Assembly (NCBI GenBank): GCA_949744075.1
Contig: CATJWI010000105.1
Coordinates: 1 to 41,444, forward strand
Origin: an uncultured Eubacteriales bacterium
Lineage (GTDB): Bacteria; Bacillota; Clostridia; Oscillospirales; Oscillospiraceae
Direction: 5' to 3'
DNA: 41,444 nt
A model generated the notes under the pieces. That model made no database searches, was not told the DNA's origin, and saw only the letters and a list, made by a program, of their open reading frames with translations. The stretch's first letter is position 1. Each line of letters starts with the position of its first letter. The position numbers and the translations under genes are program-made. Positions 1 through 7,726 of the stretch are shown in pieces.

Positions 1-60
1 CCACCACCGTTCCGTTTCCGGCTTCGCCGAAAACTGCACTCTGGTGGGAATTTCTTCGCT
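1..60. repeat. Hairpin-forming repeat, copy A (truncated by window edge)
   Basis: The first ~55 bases (CCGTTCCG, then GGCTTCGCCGAAAACTGCACTCTGGTGGGAATTTCTTCG) match the segment near 1622-1667 (CCGTTCCGGCTTTGACGGAAACAGTACTCTGGTGGGAATTTTTTG), apart from a short insertion and scattered substitutions. The two copies lie on either side of the barnase/barstar cassette. By analogy with copy B, the ends probably paired as a hairpin whose left arm is cut by the window start. A second short match, ATCCAAAGTGAGCA near 122, resembles ATTCAAAGTGAGTA near 1575, so the repeated unit may be longer than the hairpin. Confidence 0.55.
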
Positions 61-146
61 TTCCACCGCGACTCGCTTCGCTGGACTCGCGGCGGAGAGG
101 AGAACGGAGGACGAGAACGCTATCCAAAGTGAGCACGCACTTCAAA

Positions 147-183
147 CACCGGCAAATTTCTTGCTGAAATTTGCCGGTGTTTT
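147..183 (+). terminator. Intrinsic terminator upstream of the barnase ORF
   Basis: A perfect 14-bp stem (CACCGGCAAATTTC / GAAATTTGCCGGTG) with a 5-nt loop is followed by TTTT. It probably ends a transcript entering from the left. The first ATG of the barnase ORF (184) sits directly at its T-tract, which argues that translation starts further downstream. Confidence 0.75.
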
Positions 184-891
184 ATGCTGTTTGATGTGTC
201 AGAACATGCAATAGGGGACCCAGAGACATATATGAGTGAAAACATATATGCGGGAGGGCTCTATGTATCAAAAAAACACATGTGGAACTGTCTTAGCTGC
301 CGATCATTCACCACGGGAGGCGGTTGTGCGCAAAGGCCTTTTGGATACGTTTTTTCCCGAAACGACCCAGGTCTTCACTGGAAACACTGGAGCGCTGTAT
401 TGGATGCTAAATTATGTAAGAAATGCCGGGCACACCACGGAAAAATTTATGCCATGGAGGAACAGCCGGAGGTAGAGCCGCCCTTGCATGCCCACTGCCG
501 GTGTGCTATACTTCCTATGGAGGCGGTCGCGCCCGGCAAGGCTACGAAAGATGGAGAACAGGGAGCTGACTATTGGCTTACCCATTATGGACGACTGCCG
601 GATTACTATATTTCACGAATTGATGCAATAGAGCTGGGCTGGAAAGAAGGAAAGCCTCCAAGACGATGGGCTCCCGGAAAAATGATATTTGGCGGGATCT
701 ACGACAACGCAAACGAGCACCTTCCCTCCGCACCTGGCCGGATCTGGTATGAGGCGGATATCAATTACTACGAGGGAAGGAGAAATGGACACCGACTCCT
801 GTTTTCCAATGACGGACTGCTCTTTGTGACCTATGACCATTATCTGACCTTTTATGAAGTGACCTACGACGGAGAGGAGAATGAGATATGA
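184..891 (+). CDS. Barnase-like RNase toxin with gp7/MuF-like cysteine motif
   Basis: Predicted guanyl-specific RNase toxin of the barnase family. The C-terminal part (about residues 140-228) matches barnase in order: ...SRIDAIELGW, PGKMIFGGIYDN, YEADINYYEG, GHRLLFS, TYDHYLTF. The catalytic triad Glu190, Arg204 and His219 has the same 14 and 15 residue spacing as barnase Glu73/Arg87/His102, so activity is likely. Residues about 70-111 carry CKKC...HG...PPLHAHCRC, the zinc-type motif at the end of SPP1 gp7/MuF phage head proteins, which is also used in toxin chains. No signal peptide or secretion domain is visible, so this looks like a detached C-terminal toxin module. The start is uncertain: ATG 184 abuts a terminator, and ATG 232, preceded by AGGGGA, is a reasonable alternative. 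The stop overlaps the immunity gene (ATGA). The cassette looks less GC-rich than its surroundings. Confidence 0.82.
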   Translation: MLFDVSEHAIGDPETYMSENIYAGGLYVSKKHMWNCLSCRSFTTGGGCAQRPFGYVFSRNDPGLHWKHWSAVLDAKLCKKCRAHHGKIYAMEEQPEVEPPLHAHCRCAILPMEAVAPGKATKDGEQGADYWLTHYGRLPDYYISRIDAIELGWKEGKPPRRWAPGKMIFGGIYDNANEHLPSAPGRIWYEADINYYEGRRNGHRLLFSNDGLLFVTYDHYLTFYEVTYDGEENEI

Positions 892-1472
892 GACTGGTGG
901 AGCCTTGGTTTGGTCGGTATGACCGTGCCTGGACATTATTCAATGTTCTTTCCATTGAATTTGAGATCGAGCCGAAGGTCAATACGCTGGAGGAGTTGGA
1001 GAACTATATCCGTGGCTGTGGGGAGGATCTTCGGGTGGAAGTCCGGTACGCGGATGAACCTTACGGGGAAGCGGCGACCGCCTTGAAACAGGTCTTTGCT
1101 TTGTTTGACCGCCTGCGGGAGGAACTGGGGAAGGAGCGCTTCGATTATGTCATTCTTCCCCGGGAGCAGGTAACGCTTGACCTGTCTTCTTGCAAGTACG
1201 TGGCCGAGCTGTGGCTGGAACTGCGGCAGAAAATGGAATGGGACGACTGGTACGGGGAAAACTTTGACGCGCTGTGGGACATCCTGACCGGATTGCCCTA
1301 CAAGGGGGATGACTTCATTATCCTTCGGCCCAGGCATTATACCGGGATCCCGTACGGAGATAACGAGGGCTTTACCGAGTATGTAGACAAGATCTGCGGC
1401 ATCTTTCAGAAGGCGCAGGACAGGGTAGGAAATATCACCATGGAACTGCGGTACACGGATGAGGCGGGCTGA
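888..1472 (+). CDS. Barstar-family immunity protein
   Basis: Predicted inhibitor of the overlapping barnase-like toxin. Residues about 88-194 form a barstar domain; its key segment DWYGENFDALWDILTG (about 120-135) closely follows barstar's YYGENLDALWDCLTG and keeps the Tyr and both Asp residues that plug the barnase active site. Residues 1-85 are an extra N-terminal segment that I do not recognise. It is acidic and could be a second small domain. Barstar alone is about 90 residues, so this protein is roughly twice the usual length. The 4-base ATGA overlap with the toxin implies translational coupling, so immunity is made together with toxin. The family call is secure; pairing with this particular toxin is inferred from the overlap. 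Confidence 0.87.
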   Translation: MRLVEPWFGRYDRAWTLFNVLSIEFEIEPKVNTLEELENYIRGCGEDLRVEVRYADEPYGEAATALKQVFALFDRLREELGKERFDYVILPREQVTLDLSSCKYVAELWLELRQKMEWDDWYGENFDALWDILTGLPYKGDDFIILRPRHYTGIPYGDNEGFTEYVDKICGIFQKAQDRVGNITMELRYTDEAG

Positions 1473-1603
1473 GCGGCCCGGAACAGCGGCTACCGGTTTT
1501 GACAAAAGCTTTTTTCCACAGGCTGGCCTTACCGCCTTTTTCCCTTATAACACAGCAAGGACCTTGGGCTAAATATTCAAAGTGAGTAGACATGACAGCG
1601 AAG

Positions 1604-1667
1604 AAATTCCCGCCATTGTGACCGTTCCGGCTTTGACGGAAACAGTACTCTGGTGGGAATTTTTTGT
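1604..1667 (+). terminator. Repeat copy B / terminator after barstar
   Basis: The outer stem AAATTCCCGCCA / TGGTGGGAATTT (one G-T pair) encloses an inner stem TTCCG / CGGAA and is followed by a T-run. It is the second copy of the repeat at the window start and probably terminates the toxin-immunity transcript. Confidence 0.65.
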
Positions 1668-1723
1668 TTTTCATCCCAATAGAAGCATCTTTGCTCCAAA
1701 AGCTGGATTTCTCCGCCGGGCTG

Positions 1724-1732
1724 TGCTATAAT
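1724..1732 (+). promoter_or_regulatory. Extended -10 promoter for the activase operon
   Basis: TGC-TATAAT is a perfect extended -10 element. No good -35 is visible 17 bp upstream, as is common for extended -10 promoters. It lies about 64 bp before ATG 1796. Confidence 0.55.
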
Positions 1733-1795
1733 GCTTCACCGGCGGAAGGCCCCGCAGGGGCCGCTATTTTAAATGAATGATAGGGGGATAAGATC

Positions 1796-2725
1796 ATGGA
1801 AAAAGAGAAGCCGGTCATCGGTCTTCCCCGTGCCATGCTGTATTACCGCTACCGGGTGTTGTGGCGGGCTTTCTTTCAGGAGCTGGGAATAGAGGTGGTG
1901 GTGAGCCCGCCCACCGACCGGGAGATATTGGAGCGGGGGATGGAGGCGGCCATCGATGAGGCCTGCCTGTCCCTGAAGCTCTGCCTGGGCCATGTGCGGG
2001 CCCTCATAGGCAGGTGCGACTACATCCTGGTGCCCCGGGTCAGCAATTTTGGACACCACCGGAGCATGTGCACCCGGTTCGAGGCCCTGCCCGACCTGGT
2101 GCGCAACGTGTTCCGGAGCAGCGGGCAGGAGTTCCTCTCCTACGATCTGGACGAGCTGCAGAAAAAGGACGAGGAGGCCGCCCTTGTGAGCCTGGCCCCT
2201 GCCCTGGGCTGTACGGCCAAGGAGGCCAAGCGGGCCTACAAGGCGGCCAAAAAGGCGGAGCAGGCCCAGTACAAGGCCCGGGTCCAGCGGCAGGAGCAGC
2301 TGCTGAAAGGAGAGGGGATCAAGATCCTCATTGCGGCCCACAGCTACCTGATAGAGGACCCCTATCTGGGCCGGACGGTCACCGACTACCTAGAGCAGGC
2401 GGGGGTCACTGTCCTCCGGGCGGACCTGGTGGACCGGGACCAGGCCCTGAAAAAGAGCCGGGAGCTGTCCCCCACCTGCAAGTGGGAGATCAGCCAGGAG
2501 ATCCTGGGGGGCATCGTCCACTACCGGGACCAGGTGGATGGCATCATCCTCCTCAGCGCCTTTCCCTGCGGCCCGGACGCCATGGTCAATGAGATCATCA
2601 CCCGCCGGGTAAAGGGGAAGCCCATGCTGACCATGGTGCTGGACAGCCAGAGCGGCACCGCGGGGGTGGAGACCCGGCTGGAGAGCTTCATCGACATCAT
2701 TCGCCTGAAGGAGGGGAAGCTGTAA
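1796..2725 (+). CDS. DUF2229-type acyl-CoA dehydratase activase-related protein
   Basis: 309 residues. The opening KPVIGLPRAMLYYRY, the DEACLSLKLCLGHV segment (two Cys) and the VPRVSN... region resemble the DUF2229 domain found in the C-terminal part of the large (~1400 aa) acyl-CoA dehydratase activases. It is probably a cytoplasmic cysteine protein working with an ATP-dependent electron donor; the acceptor reaction is unknown. ATG 1796 is chosen because a GGGGG Shine-Dalgarno lies about 9 bp upstream. The gene overlaps the next one by one base (TAATG), and a BadF/HgdC ATPase is third in the operon. In many Firmicutes these three parts are one polypeptide, so this appears to be a split version. 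No hydratase alpha/beta genes lie nearby, so it need not serve 2-hydroxyacyl-CoA metabolism. Confidence 0.72.
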   Translation: MEKEKPVIGLPRAMLYYRYRVLWRAFFQELGIEVVVSPPTDREILERGMEAAIDEACLSLKLCLGHVRALIGRCDYILVPRVSNFGHHRSMCTRFEALPDLVRNVFRSSGQEFLSYDLDELQKKDEEAALVSLAPALGCTAKEAKRAYKAAKKAEQAQYKARVQRQEQLLKGEGIKILIAAHSYLIEDPYLGRTVTDYLEQAGVTVLRADLVDRDQALKKSRELSPTCKWEISQEILGGIVHYRDQVDGIILLSAFPCGPDAMVNEIITRRVKGKPMLTMVLDSQSGTAGVETRLESFIDIIRLKEGKL

Positions 2726-3801
2726 TGGCCGCCGTCAACGGAAGAAAAATTTCCTTTCCGCGGTACGCGGAGTATAACTGCGCCCTGAAATACATTGCGG
2801 AGCAGGCCCTGGGGGTGAAATACGTGATGCCCCCAGCCCTCACCAAGCGGACCATGGAGTTGGGCACCAAGCACAGCCCCGACTTTGTCTGCACCCCCTT
2901 CAAGACAGTGCTGGGCAGCATGATCGAAGCCCTGGAGGCCGGGGCGGACACCCTTTTGATGACCCACGGCCTGTGCCGGTTGGGGTATTACGGGGAGCTG
3001 TCCGAGCAGATTTTGAAGGACCTGGGCTACCAGTTTGAATTCATCAACCTGTCCGAGTATGACATGAGCAAGAAAAAGGAGTATCTTCGCATCGTCCGGC
3101 GGCTCAATCCCAAGGTAAACCCGGCCCAGTTCCTGGGGGAGTTTATGGAGGGGCTGCGGATGGTGGAGTACCTGGACGAGATCACCGGGGAATACTACCG
3201 CAATTGCGGCTTTGACGCCACCGGGGGAAAGTACCGGCAGGCCTACCAAAACTTCCTTACCGCCATGTATACCGCCCGGAGCCGTACCGATGTGGAGGAG
3301 GGCTACCGCACGGCTAAGACCGCCCTGAGCGCCATTCCCCTGGACAAGCCCCAGCGGCCTCTGCGGGTGGGGGTGGTGGGAGAGTTCTACACCGTCATGG
3401 ACGCCTTCTCCAACCTGGAGCTGGAGCAGCGGCTGGCCGACATGGGGGTGGAGATCCACCGGTGGATGAACGTGACCAACCAATTCCTGCGCTACAACGG
3501 CCAGAAGAACATGCGCGTGAAGATCCGGGACCTGTGCGCCTACGAGATGGGCCCCACCGCCACCGCCAACATCTGGTGGGCCCGGGAGTGCGCCGAGCGG
3601 GGCTTTGACGGCCTGGTCCACATCAAGTCCGCCGGCTGCACCCCGGAGATCGACGTGATGCCCGTGCTCCAAAATATCAGCGCGGACTATAAGATCCCGG
3701 TGCTCTACCTGACCTATGACGTGCAGACCAGCGACGTGGGGCTCATGACCCGGCTGGAAGCGTTTTATGACATGATCGAAATGAGAAAGAAGGTACTGTA
3801 A
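2725..3801 (+). CDS. HgdB-like (2-hydroxyacyl-CoA dehydratase-related) protein
   Basis: 358 residues, with family-like segments FVCTPFKTVLGSMIEALEAG, TLLMTHGLCRLGYYG, VGVVGEFYT and IKSAGCTPEIDVMPVL. It resembles the dehydratase-like/DUF2229 half of large activase fusions and HgdB-type or double-cubane-cluster proteins. Seven cysteines are scattered (NCAL, VCTP, GLCRL, NCGF, DLCAY, ECAER, AGCTP), and several probably bind an iron-sulfur cluster. It likely accepts low-potential electrons from the ATPase encoded next. The start codon overlaps the previous stop (TAATG) and the next gene begins 1 bp after its stop, so the three proteins should be made in equal amounts. The substrate cannot be read from the sequence; reduction of a small molecule, as in double-cubane systems, is as plausible as dehydratase activation. 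Confidence 0.68.
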   Translation: MAAVNGRKISFPRYAEYNCALKYIAEQALGVKYVMPPALTKRTMELGTKHSPDFVCTPFKTVLGSMIEALEAGADTLLMTHGLCRLGYYGELSEQILKDLGYQFEFINLSEYDMSKKKEYLRIVRRLNPKVNPAQFLGEFMEGLRMVEYLDEITGEYYRNCGFDATGGKYRQAYQNFLTAMYTARSRTDVEEGYRTAKTALSAIPLDKPQRPLRVGVVGEFYTVMDAFSNLELEQRLADMGVEIHRWMNVTNQFLRYNGQKNMRVKIRDLCAYEMGPTATANIWWARECAERGFDGLVHIKSAGCTPEIDVMPVLQNISADYKIPVLYLTYDVQTSDVGLMTRLEAFYDMIEMRKKVL

Positions 3802-3802
3802 C

Positions 3803-4753
3803 GTGGAACATGCGTATTTGGGCGTCGATGTGGGCTCCATCTCCACCAAGGGGGTCATCATCGACAAGGAGAACAATATTCTGGCCAGCCAGTACATCTG
3901 GACCCAGGGAGACCCCATCGGAGCGGTAAAGGAGCTGGTCCGGCTGCTGGAGGGGCAGTTCGACAAGGAACGGTATAAGATCGTGGCCACCGGCACCACC
4001 GGCAGTGCCCGAAAGCTGGTGGGCACCATTCTGGGGGCCACCATGGTAAAGAACGAGATCACCGCCCACGCTGTGGGCACCACCACCTTTTATCCCGACG
4101 TGCGCACCATCCTGGAGATCGGGGGCCAGGACTCCAAGATCATCCTGGTGGAGAACGGGGTGGCGGTGGATTACGCCATGAATACGCTCTGCGCCGCTGG
4201 CACAGGGGCCTTCCTGTCCAGCCAGGCCAAGCGGTTGGGCATCGAGGTGGAGGAGATCGGGGAGTACGCCCTGCGCTCCACCCATCCCACCCAGATCGCC
4301 GCCCGGTGCACCGTCTTCGCCGAGTCCGACTTAGTCCACAAGATCCAGATGGGCCACCCCCGGGAGGATATCATCGCCGGGGTGTGCAACGCCGTGGCCT
4401 CCAATTATCTCAACAACGTGGGCAAGGGCAAGAAGATCCTCTCCCCGGTGGTGTTTCAGGGGGGTGTCAGCAAGAACCAGGGGGTGGTGGCCGCCTTTGA
4501 GCGGACCCTGGGCTGCAAGGTCATTGTGGACCCCAACGGCCATCTGATGGGGGCCTTGGGGGTGGCTATCTTGGCCAAGAAGGGCAGCAAGCGCCAGGAC
4601 TTTGACTTCTCCATCGAGAACCTGGAGTTCCGCACCCGGGAGGCCAGCTGCGACGGATGCTCCAACCGGTGCGAGATCATCTGCGTCTACCGGGGGGAGG
4701 AGCTTATCGACGCCTGGGGTAACCGCTGTGAGCGGGGAGCGCAGGTAAGCTAA
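3803..4753 (+). CDS. BadF/HgdC-type ATPase, acyl-CoA dehydratase activase
   Basis: An ASKHA-fold ATPase that couples ATP hydrolysis to low-potential electron transfer. The phosphate-binding loop is LGVDVGSISTKGVII (residues 6-20), followed by GTTGSAR and EIGGQDSK (105-112). Cys130 in NTLCAAGTG and Cys169 in AARCTVFAESD match the two cysteines per subunit that hold the dimer-bridging [4Fe-4S] cluster of HgdC. At 316 residues it is longer than HgdC (~260) and ends with an extra Cys-rich stretch, CDGCSNRCEIICVYR, also seen in large fused activases. Translation starts at GTG 3803, 1 bp after the previous gene. It is the last gene of the operon and is followed by a terminator. The ATPase/electron-donor role is well supported by the motifs; the partner is most likely one or both upstream proteins. 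Confidence 0.85.
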   Translation: MEHAYLGVDVGSISTKGVIIDKENNILASQYIWTQGDPIGAVKELVRLLEGQFDKERYKIVATGTTGSARKLVGTILGATMVKNEITAHAVGTTTFYPDVRTILEIGGQDSKIILVENGVAVDYAMNTLCAAGTGAFLSSQAKRLGIEVEEIGEYALRSTHPTQIAARCTVFAESDLVHKIQMGHPREDIIAGVCNAVASNYLNNVGKGKKILSPVVFQGGVSKNQGVVAAFERTLGCKVIVDPNGHLMGALGVAILAKKGSKRQDFDFSIENLEFRTREASCDGCSNRCEIICVYRGEELIDAWGNRCERGAQVS

Positions 4754-4796
4754 AACAGAGAGAGGCTTTTGCTGACATTTCTGATAAGAGAATAAA

Positions 4797-4837
4797 AAGG
4801 CCCGGCCCCGGAGTATCCCGGAGCCGGGTCTTTTTTT
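4797..4837 (+). terminator. Terminator after the activase operon
   Basis: A GC-rich stem (CCCGGCcCCGG / CCGGaGCCGGG) with a short loop is followed by TCTTTTTTT. Confidence 0.85.
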
Positions 4838-4939
4838 GCGGAGAGAGGGGAGAGATGGAAAGGTGTGGAATGGCAGAGGGGGCTATGCGCTATTTTTTGA
4901 AGTAAACTCCTGCTTTTTTGTCCAAACCGACCAAAGAGA

Positions 4940-4967
4940 TTGACAGAAAAACGGAAAAATGTATTAA
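4940..4967 (+). promoter_or_regulatory. SigA-type promoter of the BMP importer locus
   Basis: A consensus -35 TTGACA (4940-4945), a 16-bp spacer and a -10 TATTAA (4962-4967), about 62 bp before the lipoprotein ATG. It is probably the main promoter of the 12-gene block. Confidence 0.65.
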
Positions 4968-5029
4968 TAGTGATGAAGTGAGCGCCACAAGGAAGGAACC
5001 AATTTAGAATGAAATGAGGAGGAAGAACT

Positions 5030-6124
5030 ATGAAAAAGTTGCTTTCCGGGATCCTTGCAATATCGATGGCCCTGTCCCTGGCCGCCTGCCAGTCCAAGCC
5101 CACGGGCGGACAGGAGCAGCAGGGGGGGCAGACCCAGGCCCCCGTCCAGAGCCAGCAGGCTCCGGAGACCGCCAAGCCCAAGATCATCGTGGCCCTGCCC
5201 GGCATGTTGGGCGACAAGAGCTACAACGACTCCTGCAAGGCCGGCATCGATAGGGCTGTGGCCGACTTTGGCGTAGAGGTCAAGGTGCTGGAGGCCTCCT
5301 CTCCCGCCGACTATGAGCCCAACATCATCGCGGCGGCCACCGGCGGTTACGATCTGGTCATCATTCTGTCCGGCCAGCAGAAGGAGTCGGCCATGAAGGT
5401 CATCCCCGAGTACCCCGACCAGAAGTTCGCCACCATCGACTTCGTCATGGACGGCAACCCCGAGAACGTGTACTCCTCCTTCTTTGCGGTGAACGAGGGC
5501 TCCTTCCTGGCCGGTGCGGCCGCCGCTATGTTCACCAAGAAGACCGAGATCGACGGGGTCAACGAGGACAACATCATCGGCTGGATCGCCGGCAAGGAGA
5601 CCCCGCTGATCAACGACTTCTATGTGGGCTTCGAGCAGGGGGCCAAGTACATCGACCCCGACGTGCAGATCCTGAAGGCCTTTGCGGGCACCTTCACCGA
5701 TCCCCTGAAGGGGAAGGAACTGGCCCTGACCCAGTATGAGCAGGGCGCGGATATCATCATGAACGTGGCTTCCGGCACCGGCATCGGCATCCTGGAGGCC
5801 GCCGCCGAGCAGAAAAAGTTCGCCATCGGCGTGGACCTGAACCAGGACGACCTGCAGCCCGGCTACATCCTGACCTCCATGATCAAGAATGTGGACGCCG
5901 CCGCCTACCTGTTCATCCAGAGCATGGTGGAGGATACCTACCAAGGCGGTACCTCCCTGTTCTTTGACCTGAGCACCGAGGCGGTGTCCCTCACCGACTT
6001 CGCCGTGTTCAAGGAGGCCTGGGGTGACAAGTTCCCCCAGGACGTCGTGGACAAGTGTGCGGAGCTGAAGGAGGAGATCGCCAATGGGAACATCATTGTG
6101 GATGAGTTCCCCGGCGTCCGGTAA
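5030..6124 (+). CDS. BMP-family substrate-binding lipoprotein
   Basis: Extracellular solute receptor of an ABC importer. The N-terminus MKKLLSGILAISMALSLAAC is a lipoprotein signal with lipobox LAAC and lipidated Cys20, followed by a Gln/Gly-rich linker to about residue 45. The rest fits the BMP/PnrA fold: IIVALPGMLGDKSYNDS, a YDLVIILSGQ segment, NEGSFLAGAAAAMFTKK, IGWIAGKETPLINDFYVGFEQG, IIMNVASGTGIGILEAA and FAIGVDLNQDDLQPGYILTSMIKN. BMP proteins characterised so far mostly bind purine nucleosides, but the oxidoreductases, ROK proteins and amidohydrolase downstream point to a different or modified ligand here. 364 residues is normal for the family. The ATG has a good AGGAGGAAGAAC Shine-Dalgarno. 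A stem-loop after the stop may favour this gene over the membrane components. Confidence 0.9.
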   Translation: MKKLLSGILAISMALSLAACQSKPTGGQEQQGGQTQAPVQSQQAPETAKPKIIVALPGMLGDKSYNDSCKAGIDRAVADFGVEVKVLEASSPADYEPNIIAAATGGYDLVIILSGQQKESAMKVIPEYPDQKFATIDFVMDGNPENVYSSFFAVNEGSFLAGAAAAMFTKKTEIDGVNEDNIIGWIAGKETPLINDFYVGFEQGAKYIDPDVQILKAFAGTFTDPLKGKELALTQYEQGADIIMNVASGTGIGILEAAAEQKKFAIGVDLNQDDLQPGYILTSMIKNVDAAAYLFIQSMVEDTYQGGTSLFFDLSTEAVSLTDFAVFKEAWGDKFPQDVVDKCAELKEEIANGNIIVDEFPGVR

Positions 6125-6138
6125 TATCTGACGGCATA

Positions 6139-6181
6139 AAGGGCCCCGTCGATCAGGCGCACTGCCGTCGGCGGGGCCCTT
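6139..6181 (+). promoter_or_regulatory. Stem-loop between binding protein and ATPase genes
   Basis: AAGGGCCCCG / CGGGGCCCTT encloses a ~23-nt loop and has no T-tract. It is more likely an mRNA-stabilising or attenuating hairpin that raises binding-protein level relative to transporter components than a full terminator. Confidence 0.55.
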
Positions 6182-6205
6182 CCCCTATTGACAGGAGACG
6201 AGGTG

Positions 6206-7726
6206 ATGACGTTGCTTCCATACATCAAATTAGACCACATCGTAAAACAGTTCGGAAGCGTGAAGGCGGTGGACGACTGCTCCATCGAGGTGCGCAAGGG
6301 AGAGATCTTTTCCCTCATCGGGGAGAACGGAGCGGGCAAGTCCACCATGATGAAGCTTCTCTACGGCATCCATCGTCCGGACCAGGGGCTCATCCAGCTG
6401 GACGGGCAGACCCTGGAGGACCTGACGCCTCAAAAAGCCATCGCCTGTGGGATCGGAATGGTGCACCAGGAGTTCATGCTGGTGAAGGAGTTCACCGTAC
6501 TGGAGAACATCATCCTGGGCTTTGAGCCCAAGGGGCCTATGGGGCGGATCGACTTTGCCGCCGCCCGGGAGAAGGTCCAGCGGTACATCGACGACTACAG
6601 CCTGGACGTCCAGCCGGACAAGCTGGTGCAGAACATCTCGGTGGGCGAGGCCCAGCGGGTGGAGATCATCAAGACCCTCTACCGGGGGGCCAACGTGCTC
6701 ATCCTGGACGAACCCACCGCCGTGCTGACCCCGGGAGAGACCAAGCAGTTCTTCGATATCCTGCGCAGCATGCGGGACGACGGGAAGACCATCATCTTCA
6801 TCTCCCACAAACTCCATGAGGTGCTGGAGATCAGCGACCGCATCGGCGTGATGCGCCGGGGGAAATATATGGCCACCCTGGACCGCCCGGAGGCCACGGC
6901 GGAAAAGCTGGTGAACCTCATGGTGGGCCGGAATGTGGAGATGAGCGATCGGCCCTCCCCCTGCCATCCGGGGCCGGTGGTGCTAGAGGTCCAAGACCTG
7001 GAGGTCTTGGGCCAGCGGTGGCTTTCCACCATCAAGAAGGTCTCCTTCCACCTGTGTGCCGGAGAGATCCTTGGGGTGGCCGGAGTGGACGGCAACGGCC
7101 AGTCCGAGCTGGTGGACGCCATCTGCGGCCTGCGGCCCATCCTGGCGGGCTCGGTGAAGCTAACGGGCCGGGAGATGGCGGGAAAGAAGGCCGGCCAGCT
7201 GCGGAAGGCGGGGCTGGCCCACATCCCCGAGGACCGGAACACCCGGGGCCTCAACAAGGAGTTCACCATCAACGAGAATCTGGTGGCCATCCACCTGGAG
7301 GAGGTTTCCCGGGGAGAGCTGCTGGACCGGAAAAAGATCGCCCAGAAGGGCAAGGAGCTCATCGAGAAATACGACATCCGGCCCGCCGACGGAGAGCTGA
7401 AGGCGGGGACCCTGTCCGGCGGCAACGCCCAGAAGATCGTGGTGGCCCGGGAGATCGAGTCCGGGGGCAAGCTGCTCATCGCCGCCCAGCCCACCCGGGG
7501 AGTGGACATCGGCGCCATCGAGTCCATCCGGGGCTACCTGAACCGGGCCAAGGAGCAGGGGGTGGCGGTGCTGCTCATCAGCGCCGACCTGGATGAGATC
7601 ATCGCCCTATCTGACCGGATCATCGTGCTCCACGAGGGGCGCATCTCGGGAGAGCTGCCGGGGGGAGACGTGGACATGGAGCGGCTGGGCCTTTTGATGA
7701 CGGGAGGGAAGAGCGATGAAGGGTAA
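6206..7726 (+). CDS. Double ABC ATPase of BMP-type importer
   Basis: Two fused nucleotide-binding domains energising import. Domain 1 (about residues 5-240) has Walker A GENGAGKST, a signature-type NISVGEAQRV, Walker B VLILDEPTAV and the switch His in FISHKLHEV. Domain 2 (about 255-500) has a degenerate Walker A, GVDGNGQSE, the signature LSGGNAQK and LLIAAQPTRGVD. This one-degenerate-site arrangement is typical of the sugar/nucleoside CUT2-like class (RbsA/NupO/YufO). I place the start at ATG 6206, which follows AGGAG by about 8 bp, not at TTG 6188 as in the ORF track, giving 506 residues. The stop overlaps the first permease by 11 bp, so the transporter genes are translationally coupled. Confidence 0.92.
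   Translation: MTLLPYIKLDHIVKQFGSVKAVDDCSIEVRKGEIFSLIGENGAGKSTMMKLLYGIHRPDQGLIQLDGQTLEDLTPQKAIACGIGMVHQEFMLVKEFTVLENIILGFEPKGPMGRIDFAAAREKVQRYIDDYSLDVQPDKLVQNISVGEAQRVEIIKTLYRGANVLILDEPTAVLTPGETKQFFDILRSMRDDGKTIIFISHKLHEVLEISDRIGVMRRGKYMATLDRPEATAEKLVNLMVGRNVEMSDRPSPCHPGPVVLEVQDLEVLGQRWLSTIKKVSFHLCAGEILGVAGVDGNGQSELVDAICGLRPILAGSVKLTGREMAGKKAGQLRKAGLAHIPEDRNTRGLNKEFTINENLVAIHLEEVSRGELLDRKKIAQKGKELIEKYDIRPADGELKAGTLSGGNAQKIVVAREIESGGKLLIAAQPTRGVDIGAIESIRGYLNRAKEQGVAVLLISADLDEIIALSDRIIVLHEGRISGELPGGDVDMERLGLLMTGGKSDEG

Larger units (their letters stand above)
1473..1795. other. Intergenic region after the immunity gene
   Basis: 323 bases without a supportable gene; the 79-aa minus ORF here has no family features. 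It holds repeat copy B/terminator (1604-1667), an extended -10 promoter (1724-1732) and a short GGCCCC-GCA-GGGGCC stem (1748-1762) in the leader of the next gene. Confidence 0.7.

Noticed and set aside
1-183. CRISPR-like or attachment-site repeats at the window start
   Set aside because: Only two diverged copies 1.6 kb apart, each a hairpin with a T-tract; no regular spacers, integrase or tRNA.
2521-4086. 521-residue minus ORF under the activase operon
   Set aside because: Antisense shadow of two clearly recognisable plus-strand proteins; same codon-bias cause, no family motifs.
4964-5944. 326-residue minus ORF opposite the BMP lipoprotein
   Set aside because: Antisense shadow rich in Gly/Val/His/Leu; it runs through the promoter region of a well-supported gene.
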